Shown: positions 20,166 through 31,380, counted from the first letter of the stretch. The stretch: DNA of 64,000 nucleotides from Gari tellinella (GCA_922989275.2 OV277863.1:45986999-46050998), one strand, 5' to 3'. Notes: generated from the letters alone by a model not told the origin. A program made the numbers and translations.

Positions 20166-21124
20166 ATTTGGCAATAGCATCTCCTCATTAGGCAAACTGT
20201 ATAACTATGTCGATCATATCTATGCGCTACTTGTTACTGAAAATAATCATATTTTAATATTATTTGAATAATAAAAAAGTGGCATAATTATATTTCTTTA
20301 AATGTTCGCACTATAATATTTAAAGCAATTTTTAAAAGTCTAAATCGAGTAGTCTTGTTAACTACTTTTTGTAAGATAAAAGCATACCCTAGAAGGCAAA
20401 TACATGTAGCGTATAATAAATGATACATTAATAAAACATGTTTGTGAAGTAGTCTTGATTAAGTCTATTTGTTACGAATAAGATATATATATTTTATTTC
20501 ATAAACAACGGACATTGTTTTACAATAATCACACATTTCATTTCGCATTAACCAAAATGTTATTTTAACAAATATAAACTGTAAATATGAACTTCGTATT
20601 CATCGAAAAACAGCACGAAACATGATGACTTTGTTAAGGAGTTTTCACATAGCATCAAGAAAAATATAAATCCTGAAACCTACAAACATACACCTGTATT
20701 GGTCATTTTAATGTGTCACATCAGTAATTTCAAAACGATTAAAATTGCATGTTTTCAATGTCATTTATGAGTCGTTATCATGACCAAACTACTACTTGCT
20801 TGCGTGATGTATCGAAATGTTAGCTAAAAGGCAATTGAGATGTTTTATCATTTATAAAAATCGTATATGCAGATTAATATTCAAAAAGAAATGCCATAGA
20901 AACAAAATGTTTCGAAGAACACGTGTATACACACACTGTTAATTGACTGCATAGTCAGCTAAACTATGTATTATCAGGTTGATATTCTAAACTATGTACT
21001 TTGATGGTTTCATAAATGTTATCCAATAGTTTTGACTGCCTAATAAAGAAATGTGTCCGGGTTGGAAATAAAAAAACGACCAACTTTAACATTTGAAAAA
21101 GTTAAAATATCATTATGTGATCCA
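20166..21124. other. Unassigned AT-rich stretch
   Basis: Nearly a kilobase without a MITE landmark, the longest such gap in this part of the window. No exon with borders was found. Confidence 0.4.
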
Positions 21125-21330
21125 TTAACCTTTATCGTGCTTAGTGCGACCTTGCTAATAATTGCAAACAGCTTGAATCCAGATCAGACACCGCATAACG
21201 CGGCGTCTGATCTGAATCTAAGCTGTTTGCCACGAACAGTAATATTTTTTTAAGTTTAAAAAAGATTGCAATTAATTTTATCTTATTTCGCAGACGATAT
21301 ATTTGAAGCAGACGACAATTCATACGTTAA
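21125..21330 (-). mobile_element. Family J MITE with TTAA ends
   Basis: TTAACCTTTATCGTGCTTAG to GACGACAATTCATACGTTAA. The core CAAACAGCTTGAATCCAGATC ... GATCTGAATCTAAGCTG is intact apart from one change. Orientation is opposite to the 15827 copy. Confidence 0.8.
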
Positions 21331-21482
21331 CACGAGACAGAAATGATTCATGGAATATGTTAACATTTTGGTTGCTTATTGTTGTCTTTTTTTTAACTGC
21401 CGTCTTCCATTTGTTCCACATTTTGTTTGAGCCATTTCGTAAATTTGAATAACCTAAATTCACATTTATCCTTTAACTCATT

Positions 21483-21625
21483 ATCTCATATATTGAAGTA
21501 TGTTTCTTGTTTGAAAGCAGATGACCACTCAAAGCAGGTTGAAAGTAAAGTATAATGTGCCTTAGGCGCAGTCTGCTTTACTTTCAGACTGCTTTAAGTC
21601 ACTATCTACTAGAATAAAGAAAATA
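21483..21625. repeat. Family F core and flanks, ends lost
   Basis: TTTCTTGTTTGAAAGCAGATG, AAAGCAGGTTGAAAGTAAAG, GTGCCTTAGGCGCAGTCTGC and TTAAGTCACTATCTACTAG follow the family F order. CAGGGCTG termini are absent. Confidence 0.7.
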
Positions 21626-21954
21626 CTGCTTATGGTTTACATTGATGGCTTTATAAAGGGGAACTATTTTCTTCAGTTGAGGAATAAATTATAGGCATTT
21701 AAAGACGTATTCGTGGGGTAATTGGTAAATATGGATCATAATGTTTCTTTTCATTTATCAGTTAAGTTGTTATTTGGTTAAATAATACTGATTTTACAGA
21801 TGACATTTCTATTGCATGCGATAACTCAGCAGTGTGTTTTCAACGTTCACGTTACGCTTGTTTGCTAAATTCAATGCCTATCAGACAATTTTACTTAAAA
21901 GTTTTACCGTAGGTTTCAATTCCTTGTATACTAACCATTTCATTGCCAATGCCC

Positions 21955-22150
21955 AACAACATTTTCATTTGCATACAGCGAAACATGGCGTCTGATCAGG
22001 ATTCAAGCTGTTTGATACTCATATCAATGTTTCTTAAGACAAAACAATAAAAAAGAATATATTTTATAAGCACAAGTAGCAGACAATAATAGTATGGCAG
22101 TAACTGTGTTAGACGGGGATTTACGCCATAATGACAGTGAAAGCATAATG
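21955..22150 (-). repeat. Family C right-half fragment
   Basis: ATGGCGTCTGATCAGGATTC, AAGCTGTTTGATACTC and TTTCTTAAGACAAAAC match the C core and arm; the left half is missing. Confidence 0.5.
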
Positions 22151-22240
22151 GTTTTCAACAATAATGTTTGTAGTTCAAAAGTTGGAGTCAGTTGTAATGT
22201 TTAAGATGATTAAAATGAGTGGAACAAGAGCATGTCCTTG

Positions 22241-22713
22241 TTAACCCCTTCACTGCCATGACGTTATTAACTCTTTCCTCCCTAAAACTTTAAATGGACA
22301 ATTCCAGTTTCCATTTTAGTCTAGTCCATTTCTGACTTTTAAGGGTTGTTTTTGTCAATGTTAGGCATTATGACAAACAGTGAAGACCCTGATCAGAGGG
22401 CTCCTTTCGGAGCCCTCTGATCTGGGTCTTCACTGTTTGCATAGGACAAGTGTACTATTCACATGTACACTGTTTCAAAAGGACGCCTATATGCGGGATT
22501 AGGGTTCAAAGGGTTAATTAATTTTACTTTTTTAAACATTTGTCTTCTGCTTTTATTTTTCAAATTTAAATCTTAGGTACTTTGATTTAAGAAATAGTGA
22601 CATGATTGTCAAACAGTTTGGATTCTGATCAGACGCCGTGTCACGCGGCGTCTGATAAGGATCCAAACCGTTTGCAAAAAAACTATTGTACTCGGGGTAA
22701 GATAATGAATTAA
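22241..22713 (+). mobile_element. Family C MITE split by a nested D
   Basis: The outer left end TTAACCCCTTCACTGCC ATGACG (22241 on) is cut at 22267 and resumes after 22517 with TTTGTCTTCTGCTTTTATTT. The core GACGCCGTGTCACGCGGCGTC is intact and the right end is TAATGAATTAA at 22713. Removing the D copy restores the normal C order. Confidence 0.85.
22267..22517 (+). mobile_element. Family D MITE nested in C
   Basis: TTAACTCTTTCCTCCC to TTCAAAGGGTTAA, with core CAGAGGGCTCCTTTCGGAGC. An extra TTAA directly follows (22518..22521). TTAA at both ends within C sequence shows the insertion site type. Confidence 0.85.
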
Positions 22714-23011
22714 CCGGGCGTCTAGTCAGCTGATTAACACACATATTAAAACAAGATTTCGTCAAAATTCTATTTAAAATTTTATTTATTATATGTTTAC
22801 ATTTTATTACATTGCGTTTATTGGGTATTAACGGCAACTAATAATAATTTCACCATTGTACAGGGTGATAGTTGTATGTGAATGTATGCGCAGTATGAGA
22901 TTAAAGCAAAAGAAACTTACTTAATGATGCAGAATAAATCTCTAAACCAGAAGCAATATTTTTATTCTATCATACCCCTGTGTAAGTAGCAGACGATAAT
23001 TCATAGTCGGC

Positions 23012-23215
23012 TACAGTGGAGAACACGATATTCGTTTCCAATCAACGCGTTTACGCTAAAAATATAATTTCTATTGCAAACATTTTGGAGCCAGATCAGA
23101 CGCCGGGTATTTCAAAAAGAGTTACAAATGTCATAAAGTTGTATTTTCTACAGATTATTGCAATTCGTTTGTGTTACGTTTGTGTTAAAACGGGAAAAAC
23201 GGTCCTCTCCTTTAT
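23012..23215 (-). repeat. Family A MITE, half core deleted
   Basis: TACAGTGGAGAACACGATAT, CAACGCGTTTACGCTAAAAA and GGAGCCAGATCAGACGCCGGGTA are followed by an abrupt switch to TTTCAAAAAGAGTTACAAATG, then a worn GTTTGTGTTACG arm. The second half of the palindrome is gone. Confidence 0.7.
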
Positions 23216-23314
23216 TCCACGAAATGTATCGTCTGCTTTGAAATTGTCGTCTACAAAACCCTAATCTCAAGATTTTGATAATCCTGTGACTGACGATACA
23301 TTATCGCGAGAGCA

Positions 23315-23395
23315 AAAATGTTTTTTTGGATCCTGATAGCAGATGCCGCGTAACTCGGCGTCTGATATGTATTCAAACTGTTTGCAAATGTAATT
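23315..23395. repeat. Core palindrome remnant
   Basis: GGATCCTGATAGCAGATGCC ... GGCGTCTGATATGTATTC with CAAACTGTTTGC on the right: a C/B-type core without termini. Confidence 0.55.
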
Positions 23396-23623
23396 CAAAC
23401 TGAGGAAAAGGAGATGATGGGATTATACCATCAGGAGTCGGGGTAGCTTCGAAAAGTCATTAGTATTGGTACGTGATGGGGTAACTTCGCGTTACATTAG
23501 ATTTTCAGCACGTTTGCTTGTACTACATATATAGCCATGTCGTCAGTGAAATGCTTAAAACAAGAAGAGTGGTAATGCAGAAACTTCTACAATCACTATT
23601 GAGCATTCTGTAAGTCAACCTTG

Positions 23624-24102
23624 TACAGTGGAAAAGACGTTATTCTTTGCCGTTTAAACGCAAACGAAACACAAACACATTGCAATGAAATGTAGAAAAT
23701 AACAACTTTTGTCAACTCTGATTACAGTGGAGAATGTGTTATTCTTTCCCAATAAACGCTTTACGCTGAAACTATTATTTACAGTGCAAACAGTTTGGAG
23801 CCAGATCAGACGCCGGGTAACCCGGCGTCTGATCAGGCTCCAAACTGTTTGCCACCAAGATAAACATGAATTATCAGAATTGTCCAAAAGTTGTTCTTTT
23901 CTACGTTTTATTGCTTTGCGTTTGCGTACGTTTGCGTTTAAACGGGAAAGAATAACAGATTCTCCACTGTATCTATTTTGATATAAGTGGCAAACAGTGT
24001 TGAGCCTGATCCGACGCCGGATTCACCGGCGTCTGATCTAGCTCCAAACCATTTGCAATGGAGATAATAGTTTTTGGGAAAGAATAACGGCTTCTTATGA
24101 TA
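23624..24102 (+). mobile_element. Older family A MITE split by a younger A copy
   Basis: Left part TACAGTGGAAAAGACG ... GTCAACTCTGAT (23624..23722), right part TCTATTTTGATATAAGTGGC, a core with GACGCCGGATTCACCGGCGTC, and a worn right end near 24102. Joined across a single TA, the parts give the usual family A order. Confidence 0.85.
23723..23971 (-). mobile_element. Young family A MITE nested in an older A
   Basis: 249 bp bounded by TA on both sides, with perfect GACGCCGGGTAACCCGGCGTC core and ACAGATTCTCCACTGTA right end. The host element reads through if one TA and the insert are removed, which shows the TA target duplication directly. Confidence 0.95.
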
Positions 24103-24117
24103 CAATATATGTTATAT

Positions 24118-24260
24118 TATTATTATCATTATTATTTTTATTATAACAGATGTATAAAGCGCTATTTTCACAAAGGGCTAGTGCGCTCGAAAACGCTTCA
24201 TATGGCGTTATATAGATGTACCAATAAAGTGAAAAACAAAGACAAATGAATACATTGACA
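24118..24260. repeat. Family L dispersed repeat, start
   Basis: ATTATTATTTTTATTATAAC then GTATAAAGCGCTATTTTCAC, GTGCGCTCGAAAACGCTTC and GCGTTATATAGATGTACC are repeated with changes at 28165. It is a separate dispersed repeat of unknown class. Confidence 0.6.
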
Positions 24261-24534
24261 AGAAAGCCAAAATCCGAAGGAAAATTTGAATAAGGATTGT
24301 TTTTAAATATATGTGCAGTATTTAAGTGTGGATAAAAATAATACTTCAGCATTATTGTAGTCGGCATAAAGCAATCGCCTGTCTTAGGACGTGCCAATGC
24401 TGTTCACTGCGTAGTCGCTTAATTCAAGAGTTGAGTTGAGATCGTTCTCACAATTTTAGCAGAATTATCTCAGACTCATTTCAAACGCTTTATAGATATG
24501 TGCCCAAATCGCCCTGTGGAGAGTTTATAATTAT

Positions 24535-24789
24535 CAGGGCTGCAATAAGTTGATCATAAAAATCCTAAGATTTCAAATGTTCAATTTCAGACGCAACTTT
24601 ACTAATCGTACCTTTACCCCATAGTCTGTTTCTTGTTTTTAAGACACGTGACTGCTTAAAACAGGTTGAAAGTAAAACAGAATGCGCATTAAGGCGCATT
24701 CTGCTTTACTTTCAGACTGTTTTAAGCTACCATCTGCTAGATTAAAAAATCCGAAGACTTAGGAAAAATCCGGAGAAATGGCAGCCCTG
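24535..24789. mobile_element. Family F MITE, 6-bp target duplication
   Basis: CAGGGCTGCAATAAGTTG at 24535 to GGCAGCCCTG at 24789, flanked by AATTAT on both sides (24529..24534, 24790..24795). The centre has GAATGCGCATTAAGGCGCATTC between AAAGTAAAACAG arms. Confidence 0.88.
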
Positions 24790-25000
24790 AATTATACAGG
24801 GACGTATTACGGAAACATCTACTCCGAGAAGCCATTAGTTTAGGTACAGATAGGTAGCTGTAATTATTCAGCATTTTTTGTTGCCTACAGTAACCTCTGT
24901 ATTCAGCGAACATACACTGAAGACTCATGGATCCTGTCTAAACGGTAAAGCTAGGACGAGCCACCATGGGGCAGTGGTTACAATGTAACCACACAATGCA

Positions 25001-25235
25001 TATGAGCCGTGCAATGAGAAAAACCTGCCTTATTGCATTGCAAACAGTGTCAAAGACGCGGCAGTTGGTATTGATATTCACTGTTTGACGATGTATCTCA
25101 TTGTATTTAGCAGTAACCTTTACAGTATTTGGCAATGTAGACCAAACTAAGATGCAGAGCATGAGATGACAACGATATTTGGTCTGTACAATATGCAATG
25201 CAATAAGGTTGGTGTTGTCGTGGTACGGCTCATAT
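25001..25235. mobile_element. Family K element with long inverted ends
   Basis: TATGAGCCGTGCAATGAG ... CCTTATTGCATTG at the left is mirrored by CAATGCAATAAGGTTGG ... GTACGGCTCATA at the right, about 40 bases each. It contains CAAACAGTGTCAAAGACG and a CACTGTTTG partner, so it keeps the CAAACAG/CTGTTTG bounds around a different core. The target seems to be TA. Confidence 0.7.
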
Positions 25236-25378
25236 CAATCACAAACGTAGGCCTTAGCACAGAGTGAAAACACTGATACTTTGTGTCTTAGCAGAGTCTG
25301 CACTGTTTGCTGTTTAATATGGTATAAAATGATTAGTTGTATGGACAAACACTGCATTGTCTTTAGATAATCATTGTA

Positions 25379-25628
25379 TACAGTTGAGAAAACGTTATTC
25401 TTTCCCAATAAACGCGTTTACGCTAAAACTATTATTTTCACTGCAAACAGTTTGGAGCCAGATCAGACGCCGGGTAACCCGGCGTCTGATCAGGCTCCAA
25501 ACTGTTTGCCACCAAGATAAAGATGAATAATCAGAATTGTAAAAAAGTTGTATTTTTCTACGTTTTAGTGTTTTGCGTTTGCGTTCGTTTGCGTTTAAAC
25601 GGGAAAGAATAACAGATTCTCCACTGTA
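25379..25628 (-). mobile_element. Family A MITE, full length
   Basis: TACAGTTGAGAAAACG to ATTCTCCACTGTA, perfect core, GCGTTCG spacer in the right arm (a hybrid of the two subtypes). Confidence 0.93.
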
Positions 25629-25775
25629 CATGTTTCTATAATGAAATCCTCCAGCAAGCACACAGGATGAGTTCATTGCAATATAAGCGGCTTGTATTGT
25701 AACACATTTTGCATATTGGTTTGCAGGTTGTTTTGTGTGTAAAATTCAGTTTGTGTATGTCTGTTTATGTATCAA

Positions 25776-26011
25776 CTCATTCAACCCTGAAACATCAACT
25801 GAAAAAAACCGCCAATAAAGTTTGGTCCATTTTTTTTATTATTTAGAAGTGGTTTTACAATAAAAATGAAACAATTATGTCAAATGCGAACGGTTAGGAG
25901 ACTGAGCTGACACCAAGTAACTTGACGTATAACCAGGCTCCAAACTGCATTTTCCGCCTCTTATTGCAATACGTTTAGATTCGGGAAATAATTACGCCTT
26001 CCTAACTGTAT
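25776..26011 (-). repeat. Composite worn element, D-like left and A-like right
   Basis: CATTCAACCCTGAAACATC resembles a D end. Further on, AACCAGGCTCCAAACTG, TTATTGCAATACG and GGGAAATAATTACGCC...CTGTA match the family A right arm. Possibly an A insertion into D followed by loss. Confidence 0.45.
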
Positions 26012-26274
26012 AGCATCATGAAAGAATCGTTTATCAAGTGGCTGTATATATCTGTCAGGTGCAATAAAACACTCATATCTTAGTTTTATGAACTAGCTAT
26101 AAAATTATCCGAGTGAGATACTGCCGCGATTAACTTCCATGGCACTTGTACAAGCCTGCGAGAAATTTGTCAGCGGAGATGGTAGAAAATATGCACCGAA
26201 ACGATATACCAGTCTGTTGTATTCATCATAGACACCGAAGCTGTGTAAAACATTAGAGAACGCTCGTGTTTTAT

Positions 26275-26480
26275 TCATACCGTCGAGTTTCGATAAATCG
26301 AATTCTCGTAAAATCGAACATACCCGTATCTCAAAGTTAAAACGTGGCTGAGCCAAGGTTTAACTTTGAGATACAAGTATGTGTTAAGCGAGTCATTAAT
26401 AAAAAAAATAAGCGGTAGAAGTGCGGGTAAGTTCGATTGAGCGAGTTCGAAGAATCGAGACCAGAATGTACCTGTCTAAC
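26275..26480. repeat. Family H element with inner foldback
   Basis: GTTTCGATAAATCGAATTCTC, then the inverted pair CCGTATCTCAAAGTTAAAAC / GTTTAACTTTGAGATAC, then GTGCGGGTAAGTTCGATTG and AGCGAGTTCGAAGAATCGAG. Similar order appears near 42883 and 53990. It is probably a TA-target foldback. Confidence 0.55.
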
Positions 26481-26714
26481 ACAAATAATAAACGATTTTC
26501 TGTCTGTACTCACGGTATTTAACCCCATCATTACCATGAAGTCGTCTGCTTTATAATATTGTGCTCCGCATTCATTTCTGAAATCACGATTTTGAGTATC
26601 TAAATGAGAAAAAAGATGAACCAAATATACGTTTTGAACGAATTGAATCCTGACCCAGGCGCGGACATTACTCAAAGTCTGATATGGGAATTGCGAATGT
26701 AAGTATAGTATGTT

Positions 26715-26812
26715 TTAACCCAATGACCCCCGAATGTCACTTATTCACATCATATATAACCAGTGTGCAGGTGAAGAGTACATTTGTCCTCTGCAAACGG
26801 TGTTAGAATTAT
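26715..26812 (+). repeat. Family D left-part fragment
   Basis: TTAACCCAATGACCCC, AGTGTGCAGGTGAAGAG and ACATTTGTCCTCTGCAAACG follow the D left half. It stops before the core. Confidence 0.65.
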
Positions 26813-26875
26813 GTTTTGTGGCTAGCATCGCAAAAAATAAAATCAAAGGAAATAGTTACATAGCTCAAAGGTTGG

Positions 26876-27740
26876 GGGTACGTCCGTCTGTGTAACAACA
26901 GATCTTGTGATGCAAACTACTTCTACATTTCTTTACTGATTGACGTCAAAATTTGCATACGTATGCATTGGTATTGACGTGCAGGTATGAGTGACATATT
27001 TTTCATGTGAGTTGCCCCAAGAAGGATAAAGATATTGTCAACGGATCGACGTTTTTGATTGAATAAAGCTTGTGACGCGAACTTCTACATTTCTTTACCG
27101 ATTGCCATCACACTTTGCATATGCATTTATAATGAAGTGCAGATGTGCATGACATATTTTTCACGCGAATTGTCCCAAGATATTACCCTTGGTTGGGCTT
27201 TTTTGACTGGATAAAGCTGTTGCCCTTGATTGTGCTTATTACATCTTTTGATGCAAACCACTTCTACATTTCTGTACCAATTGAGATCAGATTTTGAGTA
27301 TGCAGTAAGAATAAGTGTAGATGTTCATGACACAACTTTATTTTCTTTCCAGTCTTCCAAAGAATTACAGATTTTATCGCCTCTGTCTGAGCTTACGAAA
27401 TCTTGTGACACAAACCACTCCCCTTCTCTTTACTGAATGCTGTTGAATTTTGCAAGTGAAGAATTGTGGATGAGCGTGGCGTAATTTTCATTCGAAATTC
27501 CAAAGAATTATAAAGTTGTGGCCATTGATTGGCCAAATGAATGTTTGTGAAGCAAACGACTTCTATATTCTTGTACCGATTGATAAAAAAATGTTGTTTT
27601 TGCATTAAGAATGAAATGCAGATGTTCACGACGCAAGTTTCTTACCCGTCTTTCGGCACCTGATCGAAACTAAAACATCTTGGGATGCCAACGACTTGTA
27701 CATTCTGTACCAATTGAGATAAATAAAATATATACAAGTA
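26876..27740. repeat. Degenerate 135-180-bp tandem repeat
   Basis: The anchor CTTGTGATGCAAAC...ACTTCTACATTTCT recurs near 26919, 27081, 27260, 27417, 27559 and 27693. Each is followed by a CCGATTG/CCAATTG motif, TTTGCATA, a GTGCAGATGTGCATGACA-like motif and AATTGTCCCAAG. Units are diverged and vary in length. The GTACGTCCGTCTGTGTAAC leader at 26879 looks like the start. Confidence 0.75.
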
Positions 27741-28059
27741 ACAGCTTTCGTTTTTCACCTTCAGTTATAATTCTAGTTTAAGTTTAGAAACAGAGTAACA
27801 AAGCGTCACAAACTCGTACCATTCAGCACTCTGGTGATACGTTCTAAGAATCACAGAAGATAACAACTATTGCAGACTGAATTACTGACTAGCAAATGTG
27901 AGCATTATTGGCATTAAAGATATACGTTTTGACAAAACCGAGCAACAACAAAATAAACAAAATGTCCTGAAAAAAGCATCTGGAAGTTAAAATAGTTCAG
28001 TATAACAGATTAACACATTGTACCTTAGTCCGGCATATACATGCCCTTTGCAAACAATG
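27741..28059. other. Unassigned non-coding stretch
   Basis: No recognisable exon, MITE or tandem repeat. Confidence 0.4.
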
Positions 28060-28152
28060 TAATTGTGAACATCACAGTTGTCCTATACAAACAGTGACGA
28101 CCAATATCAGAGGGCCGCTAAAGGAGATCCCTGATCAAGGTCTGCATTGTAT
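28060..28152 (+). repeat. Family D core fragment
   Basis: CAAACAATGTAATTGTGAAC, AGTTGTCCTATACAAACAGTG, then AGAGGGCCGCTAAAGGAGATCCCTGATC: a D core with several changes and no ends. Confidence 0.6.
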
Positions 28153-28164
28153 GTCATATTATTA

Positions 28165-29200
28165 TTAATATCCCCGATTTATATAGCGCTCTTTTCACAC
28201 AGCAGTTGTGCGTTCAAAAGAGCTCCACATGAAATTATATAAATGTACCTACACAGCGAGAAAGACAAATAACTACGTTCACAATAAACATGATACATAG
28301 TGGAGTTACATGGAACATGGAAATTCTTTCAATATTATTATCAAGATTATAAAAAATGATATAATTAGTTTGTTAAATCAAATTTAAAATGAGTCAAATA
28401 ATCAAAAGACCAATGGCATGATTTAAAATAATGGTTTTTGGTGTGTTTTTTGTGTGAGATTTTATGATTTTTTTTATGTTTCAGTGTAGAGCCGGAGAGC
28501 AGTTCACAGATCGTAGAACGAAACCTTTTAAACAATACTCTCCTTGTTGTTTGATTGAGCATTGTATAATCCATGACTGAGTTACACCATTAATTTATAA
28601 AAATAAAGGTAAAAACTGTCCAAGAACTATACCACAGAGCCCCAGCCAACTTATTTCAAAGCAATTGGAAAATCCCTACCATCAATATCCACCAAATCGG
28701 CACATGGTCAACGGTAAAACTCTAGAACTCTCATTTAGACCCACAGCATCTACAGCAAGAACACAGCCCAGAAGTACAGTGGATAATCTGTTATTCTTTC
28801 CCGTTTAAACGCAAACGTACGCAAACGCAAAGCAATAAAACGTAGAAAAGAACAACTTTTGGACAATTCTGATAATTCTTGTTTATCTTGGTGGCAAACA
28901 GTTTGGAGCCTGATCAGACGCCGGGTTACCCGGCGTCTGATCTGGCTCCAAACTGTTTGCACCACTGCAAATAATAGTTTTAGCGTAAACGCGTTTATTG
29001 GGAAAGAATAACACATTCTCCACTGTAGCAGTGATCTATTTCCAACTTTCCTCTAATAACAGATATTAAAGACGTTTGTTTTCAGACGTTTTTTGAAGGC
29101 TGCAACTGAGCTCGCATCTCTGATGTCTGATGGAGAATTATCTGCCCCTGATATTGCAATACATCAACAAAATCAGCCATAAATACTTTAGAGTGCTGGT
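28165..29200. repeat. Family L dispersed repeat, split by an A copy
   Basis: TATATAGCGCTCTTTTCACAC, GTGCGTTCAAAAGAGCTCC and AAATTATATAAATGTACC match the 24118 copy. After the A element at 28775..29027 a GAAGGCTGCAACTGAGCTCGC segment may continue it. Extent and class are uncertain. Confidence 0.4.
28775..29027 (+). mobile_element. Family A MITE, full length
   Basis: TACAGTGGATAATCTG to ACATTCTCCACTGTA. It differs from the reference by a 3-base ACC duplication after CTGTTTGC (CACCACTGC). Confidence 0.95.
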
Positions 29201-29984
29201 GATGGTTTCAAACTTATGGATGGATTGAAAAGAACCATGAATAGTGCAAATTCTGATAACAGTATTTTTTTCAAAAAAATGTCTTTGATAGTAGGAGTTT
29301 TAACTGTATATATATACAAATAACGTGTAACATTGAATACAGTTACTGATATACTGTAAAGAGCCTAACAATTCCGGAGTTGGCCTATACCCTATTTTGT
29401 CTATGATTCAAACGGTTTTACCAGCTGAAAATTTATACTATGCCAAACTTCCAACGCAACATCCCGGATATTCCCATTACTTCCAATGTTAAACATTTCT
29501 TAAGTTAGTCTGGTCAGTTCTGTAATGTGTGCATATCCTGAATAGATTTCTTCTGCAATTCATAGAGTGATCAATGGACAATACTCTTGGTAAACAAAAA
29601 CAAAATGAATTGGCATTTGGTCCCAAAAATATGGAACTTTGTGATAACAAGTTTTCAAAAATCTAATTCCAATGCATTTGCAATGGGGAATGTTAACCAG
29701 AAATTAGCGATACGTTTGGATAGATGGTTATTATTCGTCAGAAGTGTCAATGAAAATTCGTTGCCAATATTAACAACTTTGAGGACAGTACATCAATTTT
29801 AAAACACAAATAAAAACATTTGATAATGCTGTCAACTTTTCTATCGATTTAAAACACCCGCTCCGATATGAAAATAGAAGGGAACTCGGAGGTGTTGCGT
29901 TGGCGGTTTGGCATAGTATATATAGTTTCAATTTAAACATATTTCATTTCCATAATATTAACAAAGCATCATAATTGAACATAA
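29201..29984. other. Unassigned non-coding stretch
   Basis: Short open frames only; no borders or family motifs. A weak mirrored pair, CCAACGCAACATCCCGGATA near 29450 and GGAGGTGTTGCGTTGGCGG near 29890, could be the ends of an old element. Confidence 0.35.
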
Positions 29985-30447
29985 AGTAGACCAAGGCCAG
30001 CTGCTGCGTCAAAGATGTGGCAGCTGGTCTTGATTTACACTGACAATCATGTACAGTGGAGAATCTATTATTCTTTCCCAATAAACGCGTTTACCCTAAA
30101 ACTATTATTTGCAGTGCAAACAGTTTGGAGTCAGATCAGACGCCGGGTTACCCGGTGTCTGATCAGGCTCCAAACTGTTTGCCACCAAGATAAACAAGAA
30201 TTATCAGAATTGTCCAAAAGTTGTCCTTTTCTACGTTTTAGTTTATTTGCGTTTGCGTACGTTTGCGTTTAAACGGGAAAGAATAACAGATTCTCCACTG
30301 TACATATAAAGTATTTTATGTAGCTGTATTATATACGGTATTTGGCAGTGTAGACCAAACCCAGATACAGTGCCTGGGATGACAGCAGTGCTGAGTTTGT
30401 ACAATCGTACAATGCAATAAGGCTGGTTTTGTCATTGCATGGCTCAG
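29985..30447. mobile_element. Family K copy split by an A copy
   Basis: GCTGCTGCGTCAAAGATGTGG lies before the A insertion at 30052. GTATTTGGCAGTGTAGACC, ACAATGCAATAAGGCTGG and GCATGGCTCAG lie after it, as in the 25001 copy. The left K terminus is not visible, so it is truncated. Confidence 0.6.
30052..30302 (-). mobile_element. Family A MITE, full length, nested in K
   Basis: TACAGTGGAGAATCTATTAT to GATTCTCCACTGTA. The core has one change (CCCGGTGTC). Confidence 0.95.
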
Positions 30448-30629
30448 TTATATATAAAACCCCAACACACCGTAAACATCTATCATCTGACTTACTGCAT
30501 TGGTTAAAAGAGTAATTGATTCACCCAGGGAAAAAGCATGCCAGACAAATCCTATAAGAATACAGCGAATACCTTGGTCATACAGCTCTGTAAGTAGCTG
30601 TCTATTCTCTGTATTCAATGTGTTAAAAA

Positions 30630-30873
30630 AGCGAATCTGTTATTCTTTCCCGTTTAAACGCGAACGTACGCAAACGCAAAGCACTAAAACGTAGAAAAGA
30701 ACAACTTTTGGACAATTCTGATAATTCTTGTTTATCTTGGTGGCAAACAGTTTGGAGCCTGATCAGACGCCGGGTTACCCGGCGTCTGATCTGGCTCCAA
30801 ACTGTTTGCACTGCAAATAATAGTTTTAGCGTAAACGCGTTTATTGGGAAAGAATAACACATTATCCACTGTA
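30630..30873 (+). mobile_element. Family A MITE, left terminus lost
   Basis: Begins GCGAATCTGTTATTC, so the TACAGTGGA bases are replaced, then continues normally to ACATTATCCACTGTA with a perfect core. Confidence 0.92.
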
Positions 30874-31039
30874 GCAGACGGGTTAACATAAGATGCTTAC
30901 ACGTGTTAAACAATATATTGTGTTAACCATCAACGAAAGTTAGATACAAGGCTCACTACTTTCTATCGGTGGCAGAATAAAAACGATGTGGATATCTCGA
31001 CCATCAGAATTTCACACAGCATACCAACATGTTTCAAAG

Positions 31040-31170
31040 ATACAATTATTTTCCTGCATTTTGTTATTGCATTTTGCGTTTCGATTCGTACACGAATCAA
31101 TGCACTACGGGTTATAAGTGATATGGCATGTAGTTGCAAACAATTTGGAGTCAAATGGGACCCGATAGTG
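31040..31170 (-). repeat. Worn family A arm
   Basis: TTTCCTGCATTTTGTTATTGC, GCGTTTCGATTCG and GTTGCAAACAATTTGGAGTC are recognisable arm and core-edge pieces in a rearranged order. Confidence 0.4.
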
Positions 31171-31200
31171 AGATCCGGTAGTAGTATTTGAAGAAAATGA

Positions 31201-31380
31201 AGTTAACACATCCGCCCCTAAAATGTTTAATGGTCAATTCAAATTTCCATTGAAGTTTCGTCTGTTTTTGACTATCAGGGGTTGAATTTAACAATATACA
31301 AATACCTCGTAACAGCGCATACCTTGATCAGAGGGCTCCTGCAGGACAAGTGTACTAATCACAGGTGCACTGTTTGTTAA
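31201..31380 (+). repeat. Family D MITE, core half deleted
   Basis: TTAACACATCCGCCCCTAAA, GATCAGAGGGCTCCTGCAGG, ACAAGTGTACTAATCACAGG, GTGCACTGTTTG. The right half of the core palindrome is missing. Confidence 0.65.

Noticed and set aside
22385..22440. Hairpins followed by T runs as bacterial terminators
   Set aside because: The hairpins are the shared MITE cores in a eukaryotic context; no operons exist here.
26105..26240. Possible minus-strand terminal exon (acceptor-like TTTTACACAG, 44 codons, stop TAA)
   Set aside because: The peptide reads plausibly, but there is no family resemblance, no partner exon, and the upstream part lies in family H repeat sequence.
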